This document shows, piece after piece, positions 29,566-39,254 of a stretch of 64,000 nt of DNA; the first letter of the stretch is position 1; each line of letters opens with the position of its first letter. A program made the position numbers and the translations under genes. The DNA is from Streptomyces sp. NBC_01498 (GTDB lineage: Bacteria; Actinomycetota; Actinomycetes; Streptomycetales; Streptomycetaceae), in contig NZ_CP109598.1 of NCBI RefSeq assembly GCF_036327775.1, forward strand, positions 2,356,001-2,420,000. The letters are read 5' to 3'. Below the pieces are notes generated by a model, which made no database searches, had not been told where the DNA came from, and saw nothing but the letters and a program-made list of their open reading frames with translations.

Positions 29566-29868
29566 GCCAAAAGGGCAGGTACGGCGGATGTCCCCGGTGA
29601 TCGCCTTGGTGATCGCCGGGACGGGTCAGCCGACGCCGTGAGACCCTTGAAGCGCCCCTGGGGGTCAACCGTAGGATCGTCGTCCGCGAGGTCCTGTGCG
29701 GACCAACGCGGGGGCACTCCGGCGGAGCTGACTTAAAGTCATGACCACCGGACCTTCGAGCCGTACGACGTACGACGCACGCGAGAATGGTTCGCACGAC
29801 GAACGAGCCGCGGCAGGCAGCAGACAGCCGCGGATGGGCCGCTGGACACCGACCGAGGGGGTGGAGCC
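29566..29868. other. Intergenic region upstream of the SpoIIE-type phosphatase gene
   Basis: This roughly 300-base gap includes a direct repeat GGTGATCGCC (29593-29615 area) and lower-GC sequence near 29700-29740. It probably carries the promoter of the downstream phosphatase unit. An alternative short frame (ATG 29741 to 30016) exists but looks noncoding. Confidence 0.4.
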
Positions 29869-30366
29869 GTGCAGGACGCCTGCCGCCCTGACGTCCACGC
29901 CCCGGGGCCGTGTCCCTCGCACCCCGCCCGGCGCGCGACGCCCGGCACACACGCCCCCGTGCCCCCGCGCGGTCGCGGAGGAAACCACCGTGGCGTCGCC
30001 GGAGCCGGACGGGTGAGCCTCGTACGGGACTCCGCTTCCGCCGCGCTGTCCTCGCGCGCCGGCCAGGCACCGGCCGCCCCCCGGGCGGACGGTGGCGCGG
30101 GCCGCACACGGCCCGGCGTTCCGGCGGGTGTCCGGCGCGCGGTCCCGGCGGCCTCCGTACCCGGTGCGCCGGGCGCGCCTCGCATACCCGGCGCGACCGC
30201 CGTGCCACGCGCGCCCCGGCCGCCCGGCGCACCCCGTGTGCCCGGCGCGCCCGGCGGCGCGGGCTCCCGCGGGCTCAGACCCGGGGCGCCCAGGAGCAGG
30301 GTGGCATCGCCAGTCGAAACGGTTGTCTCGCACCACCGGCCCGGACGGACGGAATCCCACGCGTGA
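29869..30366 (+). CDS. Possible small Pro/Ala-rich protein overlapping the phosphatase gene
   Basis: 165 codons from a GTG with GGTGGAG five bases upstream; third positions are mostly G/C. The stop overlaps the next GTG as GTGA, a pattern of translational coupling. The protein is rich in PGAP/PGA repeats and has no recognised domain or membrane segment. It may be real, or the phosphatase N-terminus may be misjudged and this may be leader sequence. Confidence 0.4.
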   Translation: MQDACRPDVHAPGPCPSHPARRATPGTHAPVPPRGRGGNHRGVAGAGRVSLVRDSASAALSSRAGQAPAAPRADGGAGRTRPGVPAGVRRAVPAASVPGAPGAPRIPGATAVPRAPRPPGAPRVPGAPGGAGSRGLRPGAPRSRVASPVETVVSHHRPGRTESHA

Positions 30367-32282
30367 CGGAGCATCCCACCTCCCATGAAGGCCGGCAGCC
30401 CGTGGCTGCCCGGTCCCAGGAACGCACCCGGCCGCGGCAGGAGGCCACCGCCGCCGCCGTACCGCAGCCGTCGGCACCACCGGTGCCCTCGCCCGCGACG
30501 GTCCCGGTCGCGCCCCCGCAGGACGCGGTCGGCATCGCGCGGCGCGAGGGCGACCGGCTGCGCTTCGTGGGCGCCGCCACCCGCCGTATCGCGCGGGGCA
30601 TCGACCTGGACGAGATCGTCCTCGGCCTGTGCCGGGCGACCGTCCCGACCTTCTCCGACGCGATCCTCGTCTATCTGCGCGACCCGCTGCCCGTCGGCGA
30701 CGAGCGCCCGGTCGCGCCCTTCGTACTGAGGCTGCGCCGTACGGACCGGCTGCGGCTGACCGACGACGACGGCGACACCACCGGCACGGCCGGTACGGGC
30801 ATCCAGATGCCGGAGTCCGAGGCGGGCCGGGTCGCGGTCCTCGACCCGCAGACCGATGTGATGCCCGCCGCGCAGCTGTGCGAGGTGCCGCCCGGCGGCG
30901 CGCTCTCCGAGGTGCTGCGCGGGGTCCGGCCGGTCTTCGGCGACTCCGCCGCCGCCCGCGCGGCCCTGCCCGAGCTGCTCGGCGAGGAGATGGCCGTCCC
31001 CGGTGGCCGGCGCGCGATCCTTGCCCCGCTGCGCGGCCGGCGGCGCGTCATCGGCGCCGCCGTCTTCCTGCGCGGACCCGAGCGTCCCGCCTTCGAGGCG
31101 AACGACCTGCTGGTGGCCGCGCAGCTCGCGACCCACACCGCGCTCGGCATCGACAAGGCGGTGCTCTACGGCCGCGAGGCGTACATCGCCGACGAACTCC
31201 AGCGCACCATGCTCCCGGAGGGGCTGCCGCAGCCCACGGGCGTCCGGCTCGCCTCCCGTTATCTGCCCGCCGCCGAGACCGCGCGGGTCGGCGGCGACTG
31301 GTACGACGCGATCCCGCTGCCCGGCAGCCGGGTCGCCCTGGTCGTCGGCGACGTCATGGGCCACTCCATGACCTCGGCCGCCATCATGGGCCAGCTGCGA
31401 ACGACCGCCCAGACCCTCGCCGGTCTCGACCTGCCGCCGCAGGAGGTCCTGCACCATCTCGACGAGCAGGCGCAGCGGCTGGGCACCGACCGGATGGCGA
31501 CGTGCCTCTACGCGGTGTACGACCCGGTCTCGCACCGCATCACCATCGCCAACGCCGGTCACCCGCCGCCCATACTGCTCCATCTGGGCGGCCGGGCCGA
31601 GGTGCTGCGGGTGCCGCCCGGCGCCCCGATCGGCGTCGGCGGGGTGGACTTCGAGGCCGTCGAGCTGGACGCGCCCGCCGGGGCCACGCTGCTCCTCTAC
31701 ACGGACGGGCTCGTGGAGTCGCGGCTGCGTGACGTCTGGACGGGCATCGAGCAGCTGCGGGAGCGGCTCGCCGCGACGGCCCAGCTCACCGGACCGGACC
31801 ACTCGCCTCCTTTGGAGGCGCTCTGCGACGACGTGCTGGACGTGCTGGGGCCCGGTGACCGGGACGACGACATCGCCCTGCTGGCGGCCCGCTTCGACGG
31901 GATCGCGCCGAGCGACGTCGCCTACTGGTTCCTGGAGCCGGAGGACGCGGCGCCCGGCCGGGCCCGGCGGCTCGCTCGCAAGGCGCTCTCGCGCTGGGGC
32001 ATGGACGAGCTGAGCGATTCTGTCGAGCTGCTGATCAGCGAGGTCGTGACCAACGCCGTGCGGTACGCGGAGCGGCCCGTCACGCTGCGGCTGCTGCGGA
32101 CCGACGTCCTGCGCTGCGAGGTCGGCGACGACTCGCCGCAGCTGCCGCGTCAGCGCCGGGCCCGGGACACGGACGAGGGCGGCCGGGGGCTGTTCCTGGT
32201 CAACCGGCTGGCCAGGCGCTGGGGAGCGACCCGGCTGTCCACCGGCAAGATCGTCTGGTTCGAGATCTCGACCCGCCCGTAG
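30363..32282 (+). CDS. SpoIIE/RsbU-type PP2C phosphatase with GAF and GHKL ATPase domains
   Basis: 639 residues from the GTG at 30363 ([13 protein letters not shown]). A disordered Pro/Gln-rich start is followed by a GAF-like sensor (about 60-270), then the PP2C domain with [35 protein letters not shown] and [13 protein letters not shown], which supply the metal-binding acidic residues. The C-terminal HATPase_c_2 domain (about 510-635) has [12 protein letters not shown] and [15 protein letters not shown]. Such proteins dephosphorylate anti-sigma antagonists and phosphorylate them by the kinase domain, in stress or development partner-switching. No sigma factor or STAS partner is adjacent. Confidence 0.9.
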   Translation: MTEHPTSHEGRQPVAARSQERTRPRQEATAAAVPQPSAPPVPSPATVPVAPPQDAVGIARREGDRLRFVGAATRRIARGIDLDEIVLGLCRATVPTFSDAILVYLRDPLPVGDERPVAPFVLRLRRTDRLRLTDDDGDTTGTAGTGIQMPESEAGRVAVLDPQTDVMPAAQLCEVPPGGALSEVLRGVRPVFGDSAAARAALPELLGEEMAVPGGRRAILAPLRGRRRVIGAAVFLRGPERPAFEANDLLVAAQLATHTALGIDKAVLYGREAYIADELQRTMLPEGLPQPTGVRLASRYLPAAETARVGGDWYDAIPLPGSRVALVVGDVMGHSMTSAAIMGQLRTTAQTLAGLDLPPQEVLHHLDEQAQRLGTDRMATCLYAVYDPVSHRITIANAGHPPPILLHLGGRAEVLRVPPGAPIGVGGVDFEAVELDAPAGATLLLYTDGLVESRLRDVWTGIEQLRERLAATAQLTGPDHSPPLEALCDDVLDVLGPGDRDDDIALLAARFDGIAPSDVAYWFLEPEDAAPGRARRLARKALSRWGMDELSDSVELLISEVVTNAVRYAERPVTLRLLRTDVLRCEVGDDSPQLPRQRRARDTDEGGRGLFLVNRLARRWGATRLSTGKIVWFEISTRP

Positions 32283-32442
32283 CCGGAGCCGGGAGGCCGG
32301 GCGCGTACCCGCGCCCTCCCGGCCACATGTTGCCGACGATGTGTCCGCGGGTTTGACTGGGGCAGGCGGTCGTCACGACCGCCTTCGTCCCGTGGTGCGT
32401 GATTCCGGCCGCGGGACCCCCCTATCGAACGGGAGGACGCTC

Positions 32443-33906
32443 GTGACCGAGTCGACGCCCAAGGCTCCGTACACGACCACCAACGCCGGCATCCCGGTGG
32501 AGAGCGACGAGAATTCCCTCTCCGTCGGGCCCGACGGTCCGATTCTGCTCCAGGACCACTACCTCATCGAGAAGATGGCCCAGTTCAACCGCGAACGGGT
32601 CCCCGAGCGGGTGGTCCATGCCAAGGGCTCGGGCGCGTACGGCGTCTTCGAAGTGACCCACGATGTCAGCCAGTTCACCAAGGCCGACCTCTTCCAGCCG
32701 GGCAAGCGCACCGAGACGCTGGCCCGTTTCTCCACGGTCGCCGGTGAGTTCGGCTCCCCCGACACCTGGCGCGACCCGCGCGGCTTCGCCCTGAAGTTCT
32801 ATACGGAACAGGGCAATTACGACCTGGTGGGCAACAACACGCCGGTCTTCTTCGTCCGCGACACGATCAAGTTCCAGGACTTCATCCGCTCGCAGAAGCG
32901 TCATCCGGCCACCGGCCTGCGGAGCAACGACATGCAGTGGGACTTCTGGACCCTGTCGCCGGAGTCCGCGCACCAGGTGACGTGGCTGATGGGCGACCGG
33001 GGCATCCCCAAGTCCTTCCGCCACATGAACGGCTACGGCTCGCACACCTTCATGTGGGTCAACGCCGGGGGCGAACGCTTCTGGGTGAAATACCACTTCA
33101 AGACCGACCAGGGCATCGACTTCCTCACCCAGGCGGACGCCGACGAACTGGCCGGTTCGGACGCGGACCACCACCGCCGGGACCTGTACGAGTCGATCGC
33201 CTCGGGCAACGCGCCGTCCTGGAGCCTGAAGGTCCAGATCATGCCGTTCGAGGACGCGGCCGACTACCGCTTCAACCCGTTCGACCTGACGAAGGTGTGG
33301 CCGCACGGCGACTATCCGCTGATCGATGTCGGCCGGCTGACGCTCGACCGGAACCCGGACAATTTCTTCGTCCACATCGAGCAGGCCGCCTTCGAGCCGT
33401 CGAACATGGTGCCGGGCATCGGCCCCTCGCCGGACAAGATGCTGCTGGGCCGTCTCTTCTCGTACCCGGACACCCACCGGTACCGGATCGGCCCGAACTA
33501 CGCGCAGCTGCCGCCCAACCGGCCGCACTCGCCGGTCAACTCGTACGCCAAGGACGGCCCGATGCGGTACGTCCCGTCGAACGCGGCGATGCCGTACGCC
33601 CCGAACTCCTACGGCGGCCCGGCCGCCGACACGGAGCGCTTCGGCGACCCGGCGGGCTGGGCCGCAGCGGGCGAGATGGTGCGCGAGGCGTACACGAAGC
33701 GGCGCGAGGACGACGACTGGGGCCAGGCGGGCACCCAGGTCCGTACGGTGCTGGACGACGCGCAGCGCGACCGGCTGGTGTCGAACGTGTCGGGTCATCT
33801 GCTCCAGGGCGTGAGCCGGCCGGTCCTCGACCGGGCGTTCCAGTACTGGCGCAGCATCGACAAGACGATCGGCGACCGGATCGCCGCGAAGGTCAACGGC
33901 GGCTGA
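32443..33906 (+). CDS. katA: Catalase (small-subunit heme catalase)
   Basis: 487 residues from the GTG at 32443, after GGGAGGA. The catalytic histidine H59 is in [11 protein letters not shown], the distal asparagine N132 in [11 protein letters not shown], and the proximal heme ligand Y341 in [14 protein letters not shown]. It is a typical clade 3 monofunctional catalase that dismutates hydrogen peroxide in the cytoplasm. No Fur/CatR-type repressor gene is adjacent. A 13-bp terminator follows. Confidence 0.96.
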   Translation: MTESTPKAPYTTTNAGIPVESDENSLSVGPDGPILLQDHYLIEKMAQFNRERVPERVVHAKGSGAYGVFEVTHDVSQFTKADLFQPGKRTETLARFSTVAGEFGSPDTWRDPRGFALKFYTEQGNYDLVGNNTPVFFVRDTIKFQDFIRSQKRHPATGLRSNDMQWDFWTLSPESAHQVTWLMGDRGIPKSFRHMNGYGSHTFMWVNAGGERFWVKYHFKTDQGIDFLTQADADELAGSDADHHRRDLYESIASGNAPSWSLKVQIMPFEDAADYRFNPFDLTKVWPHGDYPLIDVGRLTLDRNPDNFFVHIEQAAFEPSNMVPGIGPSPDKMLLGRLFSYPDTHRYRIGPNYAQLPPNRPHSPVNSYAKDGPMRYVPSNAAMPYAPNSYGGPAADTERFGDPAGWAAAGEMVREAYTKRREDDDWGQAGTQVRTVLDDAQRDRLVSNVSGHLLQGVSRPVLDRAFQYWRSIDKTIGDRIAAKVNGG

Positions 33907-33928
33907 GCGCGCCGGGACCCGTACGCGC

Positions 33929-33959
33929 AACGGCCGCCCGGAGGAACCGGGCGGCCGTT
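33929..33959. terminator. Terminator between katA and the PBP gene
   Basis: A perfect 13-bp stem (AACGGCCGCCCGG / CCGGGCGGCCGTT) with a five-base AGGAA loop lies between two convergent genes and can serve both. Confidence 0.88.
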
Positions 33960-33981
33960 CCGCGTGCCTGACGGGCAGGGC

Positions 33982-36321
33982 CTACGGCGACCAGGGGCTG
34001 AAGCCCGGTGGCCGGTCGTCGCCACCGCCTCCCCCGTCGTCGCCGCCTCCGCCCCCGGAGCCGGTACCGCCGTTGTCGGCACCGCCGTCGGTGCCGCCGG
34101 TGTCACCGCCGCCTCCGGAGTCGGCGCCCGGCTCGGGCGGCGGGGCGGGCGGCTCGCTGGACGGCGGGGGCTCGGAGACCGGCGGGTCGCTCGGGGAGCC
34201 GCCCGGGTCCGGTTCGCCGGGCGGCGGGCTCGACTCCTCGTCCTCCGGGGGCTTCTGGGAGGGCGTGGGCGGCGGGGGCGGCGGGGTGTAGGTGTCCTCG
34301 GCGACCTGGAGGTCGAACGAGGCGTCGGAGCCGCCGCCGAGCGCGTCCAGCGTGTAGTCGGCCCAGATACGGGCGGGGAACCCGCCACCGTTGGCGCGGC
34401 CGGAGTTGGCCGTCCCGGTGAGGGTGACCTGACCGCCGCCCTCCTTGGTCGACTCGCCGAACAGGGCGACCACGGTGGTCAGTTCGGGCGTGTAGCCGGC
34501 GAACCACGCCGACTTGTTGTCCTCCGAGGTACCGGTCTTGGCCGCCGCCTCGTACGCGTCCGTACTGGCCTCGTGCGCCGTACCGTTCTTCACCACGCCG
34601 GTGAGCGCCGAGGTCACGGTGTCGGCGGTCTCGCGGCTGACCGCCTGCTTCCCGATCCGCTCGGGCAGGTCGACCGTACGGTCCTTGTGCCGGGCGGACT
34701 TCAGGATCGACGGCGTGACCTTCTCGCCGTGGTTGTCGAGCGTCGCGTACACGCCCGCCATGTCCCAGGTGGACGCCTCCATCGTGCCGAGCGTGATCGC
34801 GGGCCGCTCGGGGAAGTTCTTGTCCCGCATGCCCAGGTCCAGCGCGGTCTTCTTCACCTTCGCCGGGCCGACGTCCACGACCAGCTGCGCGAAGACCGAG
34901 TTGACCGAGTTGTTGGCCGCCTGCTGGACGGTGATGTCGCCGTAGTCCCGGTCGTCCTCGTTCTGCGGCTTGAAGGGCGTGTCGCTGCCGACGACCGGCC
35001 GCCTGCTCGTCCCGTCGTAGATCGTCCGGAGCCCGATCGGGTCGCCGTCCTGGGTCTTCGACCCGTTCTCCAGCGCGGAGGCGAGCACGACCGGCTTGAA
35101 GGTGGAGGCGGGCTGGTAGTCGGTGCGCGTCGCGTTGTTGATCCAGTGCTCGGTGGCGCCGACCCCGCCGTAGAGCGCGACGACCGCGCCGGTCTTGGGG
35201 TTCACCGAGGTGGCGCCCGCCTGCACGGTCGCGTCGACCTTGTTCTTCTCGCGGTTCAGCTTGGACTCCAGCTGCTTGTCGACGGCCTCGACCAGTTCCT
35301 TCTGGTGCTTCCTGTCGACGCTGAGCGTGATCGTCCAGCCGCCGGCGTCGATGGCGGCCTTGTCGACGCCCTGCCGCTCCAGCTCGCTGTTGGCGGCCTC
35401 GACGAGATACCCGGCCTGGCCCTCGGCGCCCGGCGCGGGCTTGGGCTTCCCCGGTACCGGGAACTTCATCCCGGTGCGCTCCGAGGCGGCCAGCCAGCTC
35501 TGCCCGACCATGTTGTCCAGGACGTAGTTCCAGCGCGCGGTGACGAGCCGCTTGCCGGTCGGCGTGGCCTGCGCCCAGTCGTACTGGTTGGGGGCCTGGA
35601 GGAGCGCCGCGAGATACGCGCCCTGCGCGACGTTCAGCTTCGCGGCGTCGACGCCGTAGTACGCCTGGGCCGCCGCCTGGATGCCGTACGCGCCCCGCCC
35701 GTAGTAGCTGGTGTTCAGATAGCCGGCGAGGATCTCGTTCTTGTCCATCCGCTGGTCGACCTTGAGCGAGATCACCAGTTCCTTGAGCTTGCGGGTGACC
35801 GTCTGGTCCTGGCTCAGGTAGTAGTTCTTCACGTACTGCTGCGTGATGGTCGAGCCGCCCTGCTTGCCCTTGCCCGAGACGGTGTTCATCAGGCCGCGGG
35901 CGGTGCCCTTGAAGTCGACGCCGGAGTCCCGGTAGAAGGTCTTGTTCTCGGCGGCGACGAAGGCCCGCTGGACGTCCCTGGGGACCTTCTCCAGGCCGAC
36001 GATCTCGCGGTTGATCTCGCCGGTCCGCGCCAGGACCGTGCCGTCGGCGTACTTGTAGACGTTGCTCTGCATCTCGGCCTGCGCGTTGGCCGTCGGCACC
36101 GGGACCAGGAAATAGATCACCACGAACGCGCCCATGCCGAGCAGGCACAGCCCCAGGAACGTACCGAGCAGCTTCTTCAGCGTGAAGAAGCCGCGTATGC
36201 CCCCGGTCTGCCTCTTCGCCCGGCGCGCTCCACGCCGCCGGGCCCCTCGCGCTTCCGCTCGGCCCATCGCTCCGCCGCTCCGCTCTCCGGTCTGGGGTTC
36301 GTCCCGCCGGACCGCGTCCAT
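33982..36321 (-). CDS. Class A penicillin-binding protein (glycosyltransferase/transpeptidase)
   Basis: 779 residues. A basic cytoplasmic tail and one membrane segment (~52-74) precede the glycosyltransferase domain, with the catalytic Glu in AAENKTFYRDSGVD (E125) and GGSTITQQYVKN. The transpeptidase domain has S406TFK, S472VN and K595TG. The last ~90 residues are a Pro/Gly/Ser-rich tail. It polymerises and crosslinks peptidoglycan outside the membrane. The start may instead be M19. Confidence 0.95.
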   Translation of the reverse strand: MDAVRRDEPQTGERSGGAMGRAEARGARRRGARRAKRQTGGIRGFFTLKKLLGTFLGLCLLGMGAFVVIYFLVPVPTANAQAEMQSNVYKYADGTVLARTGEINREIVGLEKVPRDVQRAFVAAENKTFYRDSGVDFKGTARGLMNTVSGKGKQGGSTITQQYVKNYYLSQDQTVTRKLKELVISLKVDQRMDKNEILAGYLNTSYYGRGAYGIQAAAQAYYGVDAAKLNVAQGAYLAALLQAPNQYDWAQATPTGKRLVTARWNYVLDNMVGQSWLAASERTGMKFPVPGKPKPAPGAEGQAGYLVEAANSELERQGVDKAAIDAGGWTITLSVDRKHQKELVEAVDKQLESKLNREKNKVDATVQAGATSVNPKTGAVVALYGGVGATEHWINNATRTDYQPASTFKPVVLASALENGSKTQDGDPIGLRTIYDGTSRRPVVGSDTPFKPQNEDDRDYGDITVQQAANNSVNSVFAQLVVDVGPAKVKKTALDLGMRDKNFPERPAITLGTMEASTWDMAGVYATLDNHGEKVTPSILKSARHKDRTVDLPERIGKQAVSRETADTVTSALTGVVKNGTAHEASTDAYEAAAKTGTSEDNKSAWFAGYTPELTTVVALFGESTKEGGGQVTLTGTANSGRANGGGFPARIWADYTLDALGGGSDASFDLQVAEDTYTPPPPPPTPSQKPPEDEESSPPPGEPDPGGSPSDPPVSEPPPSSEPPAPPPEPGADSGGGGDTGGTDGGADNGGTGSGGGGGDDGGGGGDDRPPGFSPWSP

Positions 36322-36547
36322 GTGTCTCAGTTGCCGGATTCACCGGAATCACCGGAATCAGCTCAGAAAGCTAACACCGTCCCCTGTGACAAACAGCCCC
36401 GATCTGGTCGTATCCGACGTGACAATCAGCACCTGTCTCACCGGAACCGACTCATGAGAGGGGCGGAGGGTTGCGAAACGCGTTAATGTGTAATCACAAT
36501 GATAGCGGCGCCGAGTGGCGCCGCCGTACGACGAACGGGGACCCCTC

Positions 36548-37483
36548 ATGTCCAGGACCAGCACTCCACTCGTGGACGACCTGCCCGAGATGCCGCCGCC
36601 GCGGGTCCGGGAGTTCCAGGCCCGCAGCATCGGCGGCGGTCTCGCGCTGCTGCTCGGACTCGTCGGCCTGATCGGCGGGGTCGCCCTCGTCGTGACCGGC
36701 GCGACCCTCGGCTCGACCGCCGCGAAGGTGGCGCTGATCGTGCTGGGCGTGCTGCTCGCGATCGCCGCGACCTTCGCCATGTGCGGGCTGAACATGGTGG
36801 CGCCGGGCGAGGCCCGCGTCGTCCAGCTCTTCGGCCGCTACCGGGGCACGATCCGGACCGACGGGCTGCGCTGGGTGAACCCGCTCACCTCGCGCGCCAA
36901 GATCTCGACCCGGGTACGGAACCACGAGACCGCCGTCCTCAAGGTCAACGACGCCTACGGCAACCCGATCGAACTGGCCGCCGTCGTCGTCTGGCGGGTC
37001 GAGGACACCGCGCAGGCGCTGTTCGAGGTGGACGACTTCCTGGAGTTCGTCTCCACCCAGACCGAGGCCGCCGTCCGGCACATCGCCATCGAGTACCCGT
37101 ACGACGCCCACGACGAGGACGGGCTCTCCCTGCGCGGCAACGCCGAGGAGATCACCGAGAAGCTCGCCGTCGAACTGCACGCCCGGGTCGAGGCGGCCGG
37201 TGTGCACATCATCGAGTCACGCTTCACCCACCTCGCGTACGCTCCGGAGATCGCCTCGGCGATGCTCCAGCGCCAGCAGGCGGGCGCGGTCGTGGCGGCC
37301 CGCCGGCTGATCGTGGACGGCGCCGTCGGCATGGTCGAGGCGGCACTGACCCGGCTCACCGAGCAGGACATCGTCGAACTGGACTCCGAGCGGAAGGCGG
37401 CGATGGTCAGCAACCTGCTGGTCGTACTCTGCGGCGACCGGGCGGCCCAGCCGGTCGTGAACACGGGCACCCTCTACCAGTGA
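36548..37483 (+). CDS. SPFH/band-7 domain membrane protein
   Basis: 311 residues from the ATG at 36548. Two hydrophobic segments (about residues 28-75) precede a stomatin/prohibitin-type domain ([65 protein letters not shown]). Such proteins form membrane microdomain scaffolds. The downstream ribbon-helix-helix gene overlaps its stop as GTGA. The upstream sequence has a lower-GC patch (CGTTAATGTGTAATCACAATGATAG at ~36480-36505) that is a likely promoter. Confidence 0.88.
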   Translation: MSRTSTPLVDDLPEMPPPRVREFQARSIGGGLALLLGLVGLIGGVALVVTGATLGSTAAKVALIVLGVLLAIAATFAMCGLNMVAPGEARVVQLFGRYRGTIRTDGLRWVNPLTSRAKISTRVRNHETAVLKVNDAYGNPIELAAVVVWRVEDTAQALFEVDDFLEFVSTQTEAAVRHIAIEYPYDAHDEDGLSLRGNAEEITEKLAVELHARVEAAGVHIIESRFTHLAYAPEIASAMLQRQQAGAVVAARRLIVDGAVGMVEAALTRLTEQDIVELDSERKAAMVSNLLVVLCGDRAAQPVVNTGTLYQ

Positions 37484-37797
37484 CGGAACGGAAGCAGGTC
37501 CTCCTGCGCCTGGACCCGGCGGTGTACGACGCCCTGGCACGCTGGGCGTCCGACGAACTGCGCAGCGCCAACGCGCAGATCGAGTTCCTGCTCCGCCGGG
37601 CCCTGGCGGAGGCGGGCCGGCTCCCGGGCGACGCGCGGCCGATCCCGCGCCGGGGCCGCCCGCCGAAGGCGGCGCGGCCGGCGGACGCCCCGGAGCGGGC
37701 CGATCCCGGGAACGGTCCCGGCACCGGTGTCCGCGACACCCCCGGCACACCTGACACAACCCACGGACCCCGGCCGGACCGACCCGAGCCGACCTGA
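37480..37797 (+). CDS. Small ribbon-helix-helix (Arc-like) protein
   Basis: 105 residues from the GTG at 37480, overlapping the SPFH gene by 4 bases. The N-terminal ~45 residues, RKQVLLRLDPAVYDALARWA followed by SANAQIEFLLRRAL, have the ribbon-helix-helix pattern of Arc/MetJ-type DNA-binding proteins. The remainder is Pro/Arg-rich (RRGRPPKAARP). It is translationally coupled to the SPFH protein, so it may act with it or regulate it. No toxin gene is adjacent. Confidence 0.75.
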   Translation: MTERKQVLLRLDPAVYDALARWASDELRSANAQIEFLLRRALAEAGRLPGDARPIPRRGRPPKAARPADAPERADPGNGPGTGVRDTPGTPDTTHGPRPDRPEPT

Positions 37798-37839
37798 ACC
37801 GATCCGGCCCGGCCGACACCCCCTCAAGGAGAGATTCCG

Positions 37840-38385
37840 ATGTCACTCGACGCACTGAAGGCCGCACTGCCCGAGTACGCGCGGGACCTGCGCCGCAATC
37901 TCGACGCGGTGACCGAACAGGACGGGCTCTCCGAACAGCGGCTCTGGGGCACGCTCCTGGCCTGCGCGATCGCCGCCCGCTCCGCACGCGTGCTGCGCGA
38001 GGTCGCGCCCGAGGCCGGGGCCCGCCTCTCCGCCGACGCGTTCACGGCGGCGAAGTCGGCCGCCGCCCTGATGGCGGTGAGCAACGTGTTCCACCGGACC
38101 CGGCATCTGCTCTCGGACCCCGCGTACGGCGAACTCCGCACGGGTCTGCGGATGACGGCCCGCGCCCATCCCGACGTCCCGAAGGCCGACGTCGAGTTCT
38201 GGTCGTTCGCGGTGTCTGCGGTCAACGCCTGCGGTCTCTGCCTCGACGCGCACGAACGGGTGCTCAGCGGACTGGGGGTGGAGCGCGCGACCGTCCAGGA
38301 AGCCATCAAGATCGCGGCCGTGATCGAGGCCGTGGGGACGACGCTCGACGCCGAGGCCGTGATGAACGGTTCCGGCGGCGCCTGA
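37840..38385 (+). CDS. ahpD: AhpD-family alkylhydroperoxidase
   Basis: 181 residues. The catalytic CxxC and following His are in AVNACGLCLDAHER (C131, C134, H138). AhpD is a carboxymuconolactone-decarboxylase-fold disulfide reductase that, in actinobacteria, reduces AhpC. In many Streptomyces it lies downstream of oxyR-ahpC, but neither is next to it here; upstream is the ribbon-helix-helix gene, 42 bases away. It has a good AAGGAGAG ribosome site. Confidence 0.93.
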   Translation: MSLDALKAALPEYARDLRRNLDAVTEQDGLSEQRLWGTLLACAIAARSARVLREVAPEAGARLSADAFTAAKSAAALMAVSNVFHRTRHLLSDPAYGELRTGLRMTARAHPDVPKADVEFWSFAVSAVNACGLCLDAHERVLSGLGVERATVQEAIKIAAVIEAVGTTLDAEAVMNGSGGA

Positions 38386-38414
38386 GACCACCACCGCCGA
38401 CGGCGGGGCCGCGC

Positions 38415-39254
38415 TCACCGTGCGTTCTTCAGCCGCTCCATCAGCGCCAGCATGTCCTCGACCAGCACGGGTTCCAGCCTGCCGAAATGCAGCAGCGCCT
38501 GCTGGTCGAGGTCGAGACCACTGCCCGCCCCGTTCCCGTCGTCGCCCTTGCCGTCCTCGTCGTCGTCATACGTGACGACCTGGCCCACGGTGAGCGAGAA
38601 CACCGCCTGTCCGTCGAGGACCCACAGCACGGGGATGTCGTCACCGGGCCGGCCCACCAGATACGCGCGCTCCCCCACCCCGTTGACGAGCTTCAGGGTC
38701 TGCTCCCCCGCCCCCTGGTCGGCCGGGTGGATCAGGGACGCGTCGAACTGCGGTCCCGGATCGGTCTTCTTGTGCAGGGAGTACGTGATCTCGGCGTACG
38801 CCCCCACGCTCGGCCCCCGGTGGCCCTTCGGCTCCCAGGGCCGCTGCGGCACCAGGTTGACCGTGCAGACGGCCTGGTCGAGCGTGACGTCCTCGTCCGT
38901 CGCCGCGAAGGGGTCCCGCTTCGCGCCGATGCGGGAGGTCAGCGCCGGGAGTTCGGCGTCGACACACAGATTGCGGCTGACCCCGTATCCCTGGAAATCC
39001 GGTCCCGCCCGGTTGTACGCCCACAGGCCGCCCGCCCACCCGGCGGACGCGAGCAGCACCCCGGCCAGCCCCCACACCCAGGGGCTGCGGCGCAGGGACA
39101 CCCCTCCGACCAGGGAACTCCCCTCGAAGTCCACCGTCTCGGGCTCGTGGTCGAGTCCCTGGCCGAGTACCGGACCGGGCCCGTGGCCGTCGCCCCGTCT
39201 CGGAGCCGGGACCGCTGCCGGGAGCTCGCCCTCCAGTTCCGGTTCGGAGATCAT
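38415..39254 (-). CDS. Membrane-anchored hypothetical protein
   Basis: 279 residues; the ATG at 39254 overlaps the upstream stop as ATGA. A cytoplasmic acidic/Pro-rich start is followed by one transmembrane segment (about 60-82, SPWVWGLAGVLLASAGWAGGLW), then an exported domain with two cysteines (NLCVDAELP, AVCTVNLVPQ) that may pair. A DDDEDGKGDDGNG acidic stretch is near residue 240. It is cotranscribed with the transporter gene. No family was recognised. Confidence 0.75.
   Translation of the reverse strand: MISEPELEGELPAAVPAPRRGDGHGPGPVLGQGLDHEPETVDFEGSSLVGGVSLRRSPWVWGLAGVLLASAGWAGGLWAYNRAGPDFQGYGVSRNLCVDAELPALTSRIGAKRDPFAATDEDVTLDQAVCTVNLVPQRPWEPKGHRGPSVGAYAEITYSLHKKTDPGPQFDASLIHPADQGAGEQTLKLVNGVGERAYLVGRPGDDIPVLWVLDGQAVFSLTVGQVVTYDDDEDGKGDDGNGAGSGLDLDQQALLHFGRLEPVLVEDMLALMERLKNAR

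Noticed and set aside
29910..30362. N-terminal extension of the SpoIIE-type phosphatase
   Set aside because: The in-frame upstream translation is Arg-rich and shadow-like, whereas the GTG at 30363 gives a normal start before the GAF domain.
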